A stretch of 64,000 bases of DNA from JBCBXA01 sp039816825 (GTDB lineage: Bacteria > Pseudomonadota > Alphaproteobacteria > Rhizobiales > Rhizobiaceae), in NCBI GenBank assembly GCA_039816825.1, contig JBCBXA010000004.1:1-64000 (forward strand), in the 5' to 3' direction. This document shows, piece by piece, positions 42,751-50,330 of this stretch. The first letter of the stretch is position 1, and every line of letters starts with the position of its first letter. The notes beneath the pieces were generated by a model. The model had not been told where the DNA came from, made no database searches, and saw only the letters and a program-made list of their open reading frames with translations. A program made the position numbers and the translations under genes.

Positions 42751-44127
42751 ATGAAGATTCTCATCGTCGGAACCATGTCGGGCCAGCTGGCCAGCGCTTC
42801 CAAGATCGCCTTTGATCGCGGTGCAAAAGTTGTGCACGCCGAAGGGCTCGATCACGCCATGAAAGTGGCCCGTGCCGGTGGTCCAGACCTCGCCATGGTG
42901 GATGTGAAGGTGGACATCTCGCGCCTGGCCGCAGCCCTTGAGGCCGAGCATATCGCGTTGCCCATCGTGGCGTGCGGCGTGGAGACAGATGCCAAGGCTG
43001 CTGTTGCAGCCATCAAGGCCGGTGCCAAGGAGTACATTCCGCTGCCACCGGATGAAGAGCTCATCGCAGCTGTCATCGCAGCTGTGGCGGATGAAGCACA
43101 GAGCGATCTCGTGGTACGCGACCCATCCATGCAATCGGTGGTCAAACTGGCTGAGCAGATTGCTCCCTCTGACGCGAGCGTTCTTGTGACCGGTGAAAGC
43201 GGCACCGGCAAAGAGGTTATGGCCCGCCACATCCACGCCAAGTCCCGCCGGGCGAATGCCGCGTTTGTGTCAGTGAACTGCGCGGCCATTCCCGAGCACC
43301 TGCTCGAGAGTGAACTGTTCGGGCACGAGAAGGGGGCCTTCACAGGCGCGCTGGCTCGGCGCATCGGCAAGTTCGAAGAGGCCAATGGCGGCACGCTTCT
43401 GCTGGACGAAATCTCCGAGATGGATGTCCGCCTTCAGGCCAAACTGCTGCGCGCCATCCAGGAACGTGTGATCGACCGGTTGGGCGGGACCAAACCCGTG
43501 CCGGTTGATATTCGCATCATCGCCACGTCAAACCGCAATCTCGCCGAGGCGGTCAAGGAAGGGGCCTTTCGCGAGGACCTGCTCTACAGGCTCAACGTTG
43601 TGAACCTCAAGCTGCCGCCTTTGCGCCAGCGTCCGCAGGATGTTTTGGCGCTGGCCGACCATTTCGCGCAGAAGTTTGCCGAGATGAATTTCGTTCCAAA
43701 GCGCGATTTCACAGAAACGGCCAAGGCTATGCTGGTCTCGAACCCATGGCCGGGCAATGTGCGCGAGCTGGAAAACACGGTTCACCGTGCCGTTCTGCTC
43801 GCAACCGAAGACCTGATTGATGAAGACGCCCTGCGGACCCCGGATGGCGATGCCATGAGCGGGATGATCGGAACGGCCGCGCCTGAGGGTGTGGCGGCCC
43901 AGGCCGCCCGCACGGCTGAAGCGGTCACCCGAAGCCTTGTGGGCCGCACCGTGGCGGATGTGGAGCGGGACCTGATCCTCGACACGCTGGACCATTGCGT
44001 GGGCAACCGCACCCATGCAGCGAACGTTTTGGGCATCTCGATCCGCACCCTGCGCAACAAGCTCAATCAATATGTTGGCGAAGGCGTAGACGTTGCTGCA
44101 CCTGGCGAGAAACGCCTGGCGAGCTGA
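42751..44127 (+). CDS. flbD: Sigma-54-dependent flagellar regulator FlbD
   Basis: AAA+ enhancer-binding activator of class III/IV flagellar genes, 458 aa. An N-terminal receiver-like domain has Asp51 (LAMVDVKVD) but lacks the usual acidic pocket: it starts MKILIVGTMSGQ where a DD pair is expected. Central domain: Walker A VTGESGTGKEVMARH, the sigma-54 contact GAFTGA, Walker B GGTLLLDEISEMD, and RIIATSNRNLAEAV. C-terminal Fis-type helix-turn-helix: NRTHAANVLGISIRTLRNKL. This matches Caulobacter FlbD throughout, which is controlled by FliX. The sigma-54 promoter before fliK is its probable target. Confidence 0.95.
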   Translation: MKILIVGTMSGQLASASKIAFDRGAKVVHAEGLDHAMKVARAGGPDLAMVDVKVDISRLAAALEAEHIALPIVACGVETDAKAAVAAIKAGAKEYIPLPPDEELIAAVIAAVADEAQSDLVVRDPSMQSVVKLAEQIAPSDASVLVTGESGTGKEVMARHIHAKSRRANAAFVSVNCAAIPEHLLESELFGHEKGAFTGALARRIGKFEEANGGTLLLDEISEMDVRLQAKLLRAIQERVIDRLGGTKPVPVDIRIIATSNRNLAEAVKEGAFREDLLYRLNVVNLKLPPLRQRPQDVLALADHFAQKFAEMNFVPKRDFTETAKAMLVSNPWPGNVRELENTVHRAVLLATEDLIDEDALRTPDGDAMSGMIGTAAPEGVAAQAARTAEAVTRSLVGRTVADVERDLILDTLDHCVGNRTHAANVLGISIRTLRNKLNQYVGEGVDVAAPGEKRLAS

Positions 44128-44192
44128 CGGCGCGCGCATCCCTTAGGCCAGTCGAGGCTGACCAGAGCCGAGCGGTCTGCTAGTGCGCCACC

Positions 44193-44870
44193 ATGCAGTT
44201 TCGTGCGCACCTTGGTCAGCATCCGTCCCCACCGCCGGACTTTGTCTACGCGCCACCCTCAGATGAGCTGACGGTACTGCATGTCGACGAGCATCTGCTC
44301 GTCGTTGAGAAGCCGCCGGGGCTGCTTTCTGTGCCCGGCAAAGGAGCTGATCTGGCGGACTGCGTCGAAAGCCGTGCTCAGTCTCTTCTTCCTGAAGCGC
44401 GCATCGTCCATCGCCTCGATATGGATACGTCCGGCGTGATGGTTCTGGCCCGAACCGCCCAGGCGCACCGACATCTCGGTCTGCAGTTTGAACGGCGGCA
44501 CACGTCCAAGACTTATGAAGCCTTGGTCAAAGGCCCGGTCGGTGCCAATGCCGGGACCATCGATCTGCCTTTGCGATGCGACTGGCCCAACCGCCCCAAG
44601 CAAATGGTGTGCTTTGAGCATGGCCGCCGGAGCATCACCCATTGGCGGGTGCTAGATCGATCTGGCGGCACCACGCGATTGGAACTGAAGCCGGTGACGG
44701 GTCGGTCGCATCAGTTGCGCGTGCATCTGATGGCGTGTGGCCACCCCATCTTGGGTGACAGTTTCTACGGCACACCAGGTGAGCGGCTTTGCCTGCACTC
44801 CAGCACACTCTCAATTCGCCATCCTGCTGATGGATCTCATGTGACTTTCACAAGCCCCGTTCCCTTTTGA
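44193..44870 (+). CDS. rluA: RluA-family pseudouridine synthase
   Basis: A 225-residue enzyme that isomerises uridine in RNA. The catalytic motif is IVHRLDMDTSGVMV with Asp76, followed by SKTYEALVKG, LELKPVTGRSHQLRVHLMACGHPILGD and LCLHSSTLS. Length without an S4 domain and the short N-terminus point to RluA (23S U746 and tRNA U32) rather than RluC or RluD. Start ATG 44193 is the only good codon before the family core. It follows flbD by 66 bp but is functionally unrelated to flagella. The precise RNA target is inferred from family. Confidence 0.88.
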   Translation: MQFRAHLGQHPSPPPDFVYAPPSDELTVLHVDEHLLVVEKPPGLLSVPGKGADLADCVESRAQSLLPEARIVHRLDMDTSGVMVLARTAQAHRHLGLQFERRHTSKTYEALVKGPVGANAGTIDLPLRCDWPNRPKQMVCFEHGRRSITHWRVLDRSGGTTRLELKPVTGRSHQLRVHLMACGHPILGDSFYGTPGERLCLHSSTLSIRHPADGSHVTFTSPVPF

Positions 44871-44894
44871 CACAGCTCGGGATAACGCAGTTTG

Positions 44895-44924
44895 GCCAGT
44901 GCCAGTGCCAGTGCCAGTGCGAGT
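44895..44924 (+). repeat. GCCAGT hexanucleotide tandem repeat before pyrF
   Basis: Four perfect GCCAGT copies (44895-44918) and a fifth imperfect one GCGAGT (44919-44924) lie just before the GGGAG ribosome site of pyrF. A simple-sequence repeat whose copy number could vary. Confidence 0.92.
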
Positions 44925-44939
44925 GGATGGGAGAGCCAA

Positions 44940-45659
44940 ATGTCGGTTGCACGCGAACACGCCAAAGAGCGGTTGATTGTCGCCCTCGATGTGGAGGGCA
45001 GAGCAGCGGCTGAGGCGCTTGTGGAAGCCATAGGCGATGAGGCGATCTTCTATAAGATCGGGTACCAGATGGTCTTTGGCGGTGACGGGCTTGCGCTGGC
45101 GCAGAGCCTTAAGGCGGCGGGCAAGAAGGTTTTCCTCGACGTCAAGCTCCACGATATACCCAATACCATATCCCATGGTGTGGACGCGATCGCGGCCATG
45201 GGTTTGGACATGGTCACGGTTCATGCCTACCCGCAGACGATGCGCGCCGCGGTTACCGCGGCCCAAGGGTCCTCCCTCACAGTGTTGGGGGTCACCGTTC
45301 TAACATCCATGGACGATGCTGATCTGACAGCGGCTGGGTACGCGCACGCCGCGCGGGACACTGTTCTGGCCCGTGCCAGGGATGCAGCTTCTGCGGGTAT
45401 GGGTGGCTTGGTGGCGTCGGCACAGGAAGCGGCTGGAATTCGCGGTGCCATCGGCGCGGACATGGCGCTGGTGACGCCTGGCATCCGCCCAAGCGGCTCT
45501 GAAACGGGCGATCAGAAGCGTGTGGTCACACCGGCAGACGCCATTCGAGACGGCGCATCCCATCTGGTTGTGGGGCGGCCCATCAGCGCTGCAGGCGACC
45601 CGAAAACAGCGGCAAAAGACATCGTCGAAGAAATTTTTCTCGCCTCAAATAGCCAGTGA
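44940..45659 (+). CDS. pyrF: Orotidine 5'-phosphate decarboxylase
   Basis: Final step of UMP synthesis, 239 aa. Shown by LIVALDVEG, FYKIGYQMVFGGDG, the catalytic FLDVKLHDIPNTISHG, MVTVHAYP and LVTPGIRPSGS, then HLVVGRPISAAGDP. The start MSVAREHAKERL at 44940 is fixed by GGGAG about 8 bp upstream. Reading further upstream would translate the GCCAGT repeat as an Ala-Ser run, which is not part of the protein. Single gene, followed by a GC-rich stem without a T-run. Confidence 0.95.
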   Translation: MSVAREHAKERLIVALDVEGRAAAEALVEAIGDEAIFYKIGYQMVFGGDGLALAQSLKAAGKKVFLDVKLHDIPNTISHGVDAIAAMGLDMVTVHAYPQTMRAAVTAAQGSSLTVLGVTVLTSMDDADLTAAGYAHAARDTVLARARDAASAGMGGLVASAQEAAGIRGAIGADMALVTPGIRPSGSETGDQKRVVTPADAIRDGASHLVVGRPISAAGDPKTAAKDIVEEIFLASNSQ

Positions 45660-45680
45660 TTGCTCTGGTAAACCGCCTTT

Positions 45681-45702
45681 AGAGCCCGGAAATCCGGGCT
45701 CT
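45681..45702 (+). other. Perfect hairpin after pyrF
   Basis: AGAGCCCGG and CCGGGCTCT with loop AAAT, 21 bp after the pyrF stop. No T-run follows, so it may protect the 3' end or be a weak terminator. Confidence 0.45.
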
Positions 45703-45877
45703 GAAGCTTGAAACCCGGTTGGCCCATTCCCACCTGAACTTCATCGGGGTAGGGCGCAGACTTGCTCGGCCCGACCATCGACGGGTTTGCGCGGCGACCC
45801 CCAAAATCCCACCCGCACACCCATCACAGCAGTGACTGGCGTGGGATCAGCAATCCTCGCCGAAAGAGGAGAAACAC

Positions 45878-46330
45878 ATGACTGCATCACGTTCGCTCAT
45901 TCGCCCGGCATGGACGCCGGCTACGATTGCGCTGATGATCTTTGGCTTCATTCTGCATCCGGTTCTGGGCTTGGCCATGCTGGCCTACATCATCTGGGGC
46001 GACAGGCTGGAAGGCGTGTCTTCTGACATCCGCGAGGCAACTGACAATATCGCCGCCAAGTTTGGCCGCAACGGTGAGGCAGCCGGCTACCGCTCTGGCG
46101 GTTTCCAACGCACCGGCAACGTTGCCTTTGATGAGTGGCGCGAAGCTGAGCTGAAGCGCCTCGATGAGGAGCGTCGCAAGCTGGATGAGGCCCGCGCAGA
46201 ATTCGACGAATACGTCCGCGAGTTGCGCCGCGCCCGGGATCTCGAAGAGTTCGAGAGCTTCCGCCGGAACAATGGCAAGAAAGTCGACGACGATGGCAAC
46301 CAGGGTTCCGTCCCCAGCTTCGGGTCGTAG
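45878..46330 (+). CDS. DUF2852 membrane protein
   Basis: A 150-residue protein resembling the alphaproteobacterial DUF2852 family. One hydrophobic stretch TPATIALMIFGFILHPVLGLAMLAYIIWGD (about 13-42) may cross the membrane once or as a hairpin. Next comes a Gly/Arg-rich segment (about 60-80), then a strongly charged predicted coiled coil, EWREAELKRLDEERRKLDEA and FDEYVRELRRARDLEEFESF, and a tail ending VPSFGS. The ATG follows AGAGGAGA by about 6 bp. No functional data are known to me; it stands alone with a bidirectional terminator behind it. Confidence 0.85.
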   Translation: MTASRSLIRPAWTPATIALMIFGFILHPVLGLAMLAYIIWGDRLEGVSSDIREATDNIAAKFGRNGEAAGYRSGGFQRTGNVAFDEWREAELKRLDEERRKLDEARAEFDEYVRELRRARDLEEFESFRRNNGKKVDDDGNQGSVPSFGS

Positions 46331-46354
46331 AAGCAGACCATATCGCTGACTTTG

Positions 46355-46376
46355 AAACGGGGCTTCGGCCCCGTTT
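46355..46376. terminator. Bidirectional terminator between DUF2852 gene and lysR
   Basis: AAACGGGGC-TTCG-GCCCCGTTT: perfect 9-bp stem with a UUCG tetraloop, flanked by A/T on both sides. Overlaps the last base of the lysR stop. Confidence 0.88.
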
Positions 46377-47299
46377 TACGTTTGCGCCGCCACTTTGCAG
46401 CTGGCGGTGGGCTCGGACGGCTTGCCGGTGAGATAGTCGATGAAGAGCCGCAGGCGGCGCGGCATGTGTTTGTTGGGGGGGTAGATCACGCTGATGGGGA
46501 AGGCGCCCCAGTCGAGTTCGCCCAGAACTTCCACCAGTTCACCGCTTTCCAACTTCTCTCGCACGATGAAGTCCGGTGCCCGCATGATCCCGAGACCGGC
46601 CACGGCGGCTGACATCAGGGCTGTGCCGTCAGACGCTCTGAGTCTGGTGACCGGTCGCACAGAGAGTTTCTGCCCTTCCCAAACGCATTCCCAATGGCCC
46701 GAACTGTTCTTGGAGTTCGAGTAGTGCACACCGGGCACTGCGTTGATGTCCTTTGGTGTTTCAAACGGCCCGTAGCGGTCGACGAAATCCGGGGAGGCGC
46801 AAACCACGAGACGGGACGTGGCCAGTTTTCGTGCCATCAGGTTTGAGTCGTCGAGATTGCCCACTCTGACCGCAGCGTCGAAACCTTCTTCCACCAGATC
46901 AACGCGCCGGTCGCTCAGCTGCAGGTCCAGCACCAGGTCCGGCTGATCGCTCATGAACTGCGTGATCTTGGGAACCAGCTCCATATTGCCGAAGGTCAGT
47001 GGCACTGAAATGCGAAGCGTACCGGACAGGGAACAATTGTCCTGCGCCGCCAACTGCTCGGCCTCGTCGAGATCAGCCATGATGCGCCGCGCCCGCTCGT
47101 GGAACTGCCTGCCCTCATCGGTCAGGCTCATCTGTCGTGTGGTGCGCAGGATGAGTTGGACCCCAAGCCGGGCCTCAAGATCCTTGAGTCTGCGGCTGAC
47201 GGCTGACGGCGCCACGTCGAGCGCGTCCGCTGCGCCAGAGATGCTCTGGCTCTCAACAACCTGAAGAAAGACGCGCAGATCTTCGAAACGGTCAGCCAT
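46376..47299 (-). CDS. LysR-family transcriptional regulator
   Basis: A 307-residue LysR regulator: N-terminal winged helix (about 1-60) with FLQVVESQSISGAADALDVAPSAVSRRLKDLEARLGVQLILR, a linker helix, then a periplasmic-binding-type effector domain with LRISVPLTFGNMELVPKI and GIMRAPDFIVREKLESGELVEVL. It belongs to the large CrgA/AaeR-like group, where the ligand cannot be read from sequence. Divergent from a flavin quinone reductase/azoreductase gene, with a 157-bp gap that holds an 18-bp inverted repeat, so control of that gene is likely, as is autoregulation. Confidence 0.92.
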   Translation of the reverse strand: MADRFEDLRVFLQVVESQSISGAADALDVAPSAVSRRLKDLEARLGVQLILRTTRQMSLTDEGRQFHERARRIMADLDEAEQLAAQDNCSLSGTLRISVPLTFGNMELVPKITQFMSDQPDLVLDLQLSDRRVDLVEEGFDAAVRVGNLDDSNLMARKLATSRLVVCASPDFVDRYGPFETPKDINAVPGVHYSNSKNSSGHWECVWEGQKLSVRPVTRLRASDGTALMSAAVAGLGIMRAPDFIVREKLESGELVEVLGELDWGAFPISVIYPPNKHMPRRLRLFIDYLTGKPSEPTASCKVAAQT

Positions 47300-47381
47300 G
47301 AAGCCCTCTCATTTATTGCCAATTTCAGAAGGGTGCATTGCAGAATGCCTCCTTTATTGCTCCTTGCCTCACAATTACGTC

Positions 47382-47399
47382 TATCGTCAATCAACGATA
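47382..47399. promoter_or_regulatory. Inverted repeat between lysR and azoreductase gene
   Basis: TATCGT-CAATCA-ACGATA has perfect 6-bp arms and is T-N16-A overall. A second small repeat, GCATT-GCAG-AATGC, lies about 40 bp away toward lysR. Both are candidates for the LysR binding region. Confidence 0.5.
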
Positions 47400-47456
47400 A
47401 GTCCGGTTGAGGGTCCGAGGATGGACATGGCCGGTTCTTTTGCAAAGGAGAAAGCC

Positions 47457-48053
47457 ATGTCCAACACTCTGAAGATCCTCCGGATCGAAAGCTCCATGCG
47501 CCGCGAAGGGTCGATGACCCGCGAACTCACGGCCAAAGCGATTGCCCATTTGGAGCAAAGCCATGATGTGGAGCTTGTGACCCGCGACCTGCTCGACGGC
47601 GTTGATCTGATCGATGAAGCGTGGCTCATGGCCAACTGGACACCCGCCGATCAGCGAAGCGATGAGGCCTTGGCGGCGCTCCGCGCGTCCGATGAACTCG
47701 TTCGCGAAGTGAAGGAAGCCGATGTGCTGGTGATCGGCGCGCCGGTCTACAACTTCTCTATCCCGGGTGCGCTCAAGGCCTGGATCGATCAGATCGCAAG
47801 GGCCGGCGAAACCTTTCGTTACACTGAGAACGGCCCAGTTGGTCTGCTTGAAGGCAAGCGCGCCATCATCGTTCTGGCGACTGGCGGCACGCCCATCGGC
47901 AGCGACATTGACTACGCATCCGACTATCTCAAGCACATTATGGGCTTCATCGGCATCACCGATGTCGAACTGGTCTATGCTGACAGGCTGATGGCACAGG
48001 CGGATGAAGCGAAGTCGCAAGCGCTGGATCAGATCGGCAAACTGGCCGCATAG
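47457..48053 (+). CDS. azoR: FMN-dependent NADH-quinone reductase/azoreductase
   Basis: Flavodoxin-fold oxidoreductase of the AzoR family, 198 aa. Motifs: LRIESSMRREGSMTRELTAKAI (FMN phosphate loop), LVIGAPVYNFSIPGALKAWIDQIARAGETFRY (family signature) and VLATGGTPIG. It reduces quinones and azo compounds with two electrons and is often induced by electrophiles. ATG 47457 has a strong AAAGGAG about 7 bp upstream; longer readings to 47298 lie in the promoter region. Divergent from the LysR gene that probably controls it. Confidence 0.92.
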   Translation: MSNTLKILRIESSMRREGSMTRELTAKAIAHLEQSHDVELVTRDLLDGVDLIDEAWLMANWTPADQRSDEALAALRASDELVREVKEADVLVIGAPVYNFSIPGALKAWIDQIARAGETFRYTENGPVGLLEGKRAIIVLATGGTPIGSDIDYASDYLKHIMGFIGITDVELVYADRLMAQADEAKSQALDQIGKLAA

Positions 48054-48117
48054 TTAGCGTCACTGCACAAGATCAATTCTTACCGCCCATGGCCGCGAAT
48101 CATCTAGATCTGCGGCT

Positions 48118-48888
48118 ATGGGTTTTTTCCGTCGCACTGCACCACCCGTTGATCGAGCCAGCGCCATCACCAGCTTTCATCTGGACGGCGAACATCTTCC
48201 TGTGCTGGTGCGGGAGAACGACCGGGCCAAGCGCTTCACCCTGCGGCTCGACAAGACCGGTGCAGGGCTGACCATAACTGTGCCAAGCGGCGCTCGACGT
48301 GGACCGGTGGAGACCTTCCTGTCTCGGCACGCAGGGTGGATCGCGACCCAGCGCGTCAAACGTCCGCCCGCGCTCACCCCTGCCGACGGGGCACTCATTC
48401 CCATTCGAGGCGTGCCGCACCGCATCCGCCACCAGATAGGCCGTGGCACAACCCATGTTCGGCAGGATGCGGGCCATGTGCGCCAGGATGCGGGCGCGGA
48501 AATGCGCCTGCATGTGTTTGGCGATGCGGCCCATTTGGGTCGAAGAGTAGGGGACTATCTCAAACGTCAGGCCAAGCTTGACCTTGAGCGGCTCAGCCTG
48601 AGCCACGCCGCGTCACTGGGCGTGAAGCCAAATCGCATTGTGATGCGTGACACATCGAGTCGATGGGGGTCTTGTTCCTCGACTGGGACCCTGAGCTATT
48701 CATGGCGCATCGTGATTGCTCCGCCCGAGATCATTGACTATCTAGCCGCGCACGAGGTGGCTCACCTGCGCGAAATGAATCACGGTCCCGGCTTCTGGGC
48801 GCTGGTGGAACGTGTCTGTCCAGACTATAACGCGCACCGGCAGTGGCTGAAGCAGCATGGAAAGAGCCTGCACGCTTGGCAGTTTTAG
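48118..48888 (+). CDS. YgjP-type zinc metallopeptidase-like protein (DUF45)
   Basis: A 256-residue protein of the YgjP/SprT-like family. The C-terminal metal site reads AAHEVAHLREMNHGPGFWALV, with two His from HExxH and a third His in MNHGP; MRDTSSRWGSCSSTGTLSYSWRIVIAPP precedes it as usual. The N-terminus NDRAKRFTLRLDKTGAGLTITVPSGA also matches. Between lies an odd tandem segment HVRQDAG-HVRQDAG (about 113-126). The ATG 48118 gives the normal length. Peptidase activity is not established for the family. The lipoprotein gene begins downstream, about 70 bp on. Confidence 0.88.
   Translation: MGFFRRTAPPVDRASAITSFHLDGEHLPVLVRENDRAKRFTLRLDKTGAGLTITVPSGARRGPVETFLSRHAGWIATQRVKRPPALTPADGALIPIRGVPHRIRHQIGRGTTHVRQDAGHVRQDAGAEMRLHVFGDAAHLGRRVGDYLKRQAKLDLERLSLSHAASLGVKPNRIVMRDTSSRWGSCSSTGTLSYSWRIVIAPPEIIDYLAAHEVAHLREMNHGPGFWALVERVCPDYNAHRQWLKQHGKSLHAWQF
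48454..48495 (+). repeat. 21-bp in-frame duplication in the YgjP-type gene
   Basis: Units 48454-48474 and 48475-48495 differ at only two positions; each encodes HVRQDAG. Relatives usually have a single short linker here, as far as I recall. Confidence 0.88.
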
Positions 48889-48956
48889 GACGACCCTTCA
48901 ACAAGGCAGGCGTCCGCATAGTGCGACTTGGCTGCTTCACTGGGGGAGTGAAAAAG

Positions 48957-49640
48957 TTGGTTATTTCAGTTTTTGGACGTCGTGCGACGGGTTTGTCGGC
49001 AAGAGCACTGGCAATTTGCGCTTTGCTACTGGCTCCGGTTTTTCTGGTGGCCTGCCAGGGCGCCAAGGACAATGCGAGCCGTTGGGGCGCTGCCAATTAC
49101 GCCCGGTTCGCTTTGAACAAACCGTACACACGGGTCGCCAATCAGCCTGATCTGGGTGAAACCAATTTGCTTCGCATCGGTAAGTCGACAGCCTACGGCC
49201 CGATGATTGGCAGCTTTAGGCTTTCCAGCGACGAGACCGTATACCGACACTTCAAGCCTCAGCCTGCGGGAAGTTCAACCGTTGATCTCGGACTTGTCTC
49301 CAGGTCGGGCGAGAGCTTTGTTGTCTATCTGACCTGGATGCGCGTGGATGCCAGCGGCATTGTGCGTGATGTCGCTACGGGCACTGTGCCTGGCGGTAGC
49401 CAGCGCTGCCTGGGATTTGCGGGCGGCATCATCCGCAACTGCACGGACCAGGGTGCTCAGGATCAGTCGCTTGCCTTCTACGACAGCATTGTGCGCACAC
49501 GGGAAGGCCAGCCGATAACAGTCTGGGGGCCGCGCGCTGGCGCTCAGCCAGTGGTCACTGCCGCCGGGCAAAAGGCGGCCGTAGCGGACCGTTCGCCCGA
49601 GGCCATCGCGCAAGTCCAGTCCATTCCCGGCGGCCTGTAG
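48957..49640 (+). CDS. Probable lipoprotein of unknown function
   Basis: About 227 residues. After an Arg-containing N-terminus (VFGRRATGLSARA) comes a hydrophobic stretch and a lipobox LVACQG, so the protein is expected to be lipid-anchored at Cys33 in the periplasm. The mature part has no family I recognise. The TTG at 48957 is chosen because GGGGGAG lies about 8 bp upstream; the GTG at 48948 has the same GGGGGA with no spacing. Segments such as SGESFVVYLTWMRVDASG suggest a beta-rich fold, and the tail is Ala/Gln-rich. It lies 8 bp before trpF, which may be co-transcribed by chance. Confidence 0.7.
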   Translation: MVISVFGRRATGLSARALAICALLLAPVFLVACQGAKDNASRWGAANYARFALNKPYTRVANQPDLGETNLLRIGKSTAYGPMIGSFRLSSDETVYRHFKPQPAGSSTVDLGLVSRSGESFVVYLTWMRVDASGIVRDVATGTVPGGSQRCLGFAGGIIRNCTDQGAQDQSLAFYDSIVRTREGQPITVWGPRAGAQPVVTAAGQKAAVADRSPEAIAQVQSIPGGL

Positions 49641-49648
49641 ACCGCTCC

Positions 49649-50326
49649 ATGCTTCAGCCTGAGATCAAGATCTGCGGTCTTCGCAATGTCGAAGCCATCG
49701 ATGCAGCCATTGACGGCGGCACGACCCATGTCGGCTTCATTTTCTTTCCCAAGAGCCCACGACACGTTGCCGATCTCAGTCTGGCCCGTGATCTCGCAAG
49801 TGCTGTTGATGGTCGTGCCAAGATCGTGCCTGTAACGGTCAACGCCGATGACGACACGCTGGATGGGATCGTGAAGGCCATGGCTCCCGACATGCTGCAG
49901 CTCCACGGCAGCGAAAGCCCGGAACGCGCTGCGGAACTCAAGGAGCGTTATCTCACCCCCGTCATGAAGGCCTTCGCCATTCGCGATGAGAGCGACTTTG
50001 ACAAAATTGGCCCTTATCGTGGTGTGGCCGACCGTTTTCTATTTGATGCCAAAGCGCCACCCGCGGGTGAACTGCCCGGAGGCAATGGCATCGCCTTTGA
50101 CTGGTCGCTTTTGAAAGGTCTGCCGGAGGCGATGGACTTCATGCTGTCGGGTGGATTGAGCATGGACAATATCGAGTCGGCGCTGCGCGATGTGCGACCC
50201 TCTGGCATTGATCTCTCCTCTGGTGTCGAAAGCGCGCCGGGCGTAAAGGATGTCGGATTGATCAAGGCCTTCCTCGCCCGCGTGCATGACATCCGCGTGC
50301 AGTTGTCGGCGGAACTTGAAAGTTGA
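49649..50326 (+). CDS. trpF: Phosphoribosylanthranilate isomerase
   Basis: Third step of tryptophan synthesis from anthranilate, 225 aa. TIM-barrel motifs: EIKICGLRNVEAI (catalytic Cys), GFIFFPKSPRHV, LQLHGSESPE, LFDAKAP (catalytic Asp) and MLSGGLSMDNIESAL, then GIDLSSGVESAPGVKD. Starts 8 bp after the lipoprotein gene. It is followed by trpB 4 bp on and trpA, so trpFBA form an operon, while trpE, trpG, trpD and trpC are elsewhere, as usual in alphaproteobacteria. Confidence 0.96.
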   Translation: MLQPEIKICGLRNVEAIDAAIDGGTTHVGFIFFPKSPRHVADLSLARDLASAVDGRAKIVPVTVNADDDTLDGIVKAMAPDMLQLHGSESPERAAELKERYLTPVMKAFAIRDESDFDKIGPYRGVADRFLFDAKAPPAGELPGGNGIAFDWSLLKGLPEAMDFMLSGGLSMDNIESALRDVRPSGIDLSSGVESAPGVKDVGLIKAFLARVHDIRVQLSAELES

Positions 50327-50330
50327 GTGT

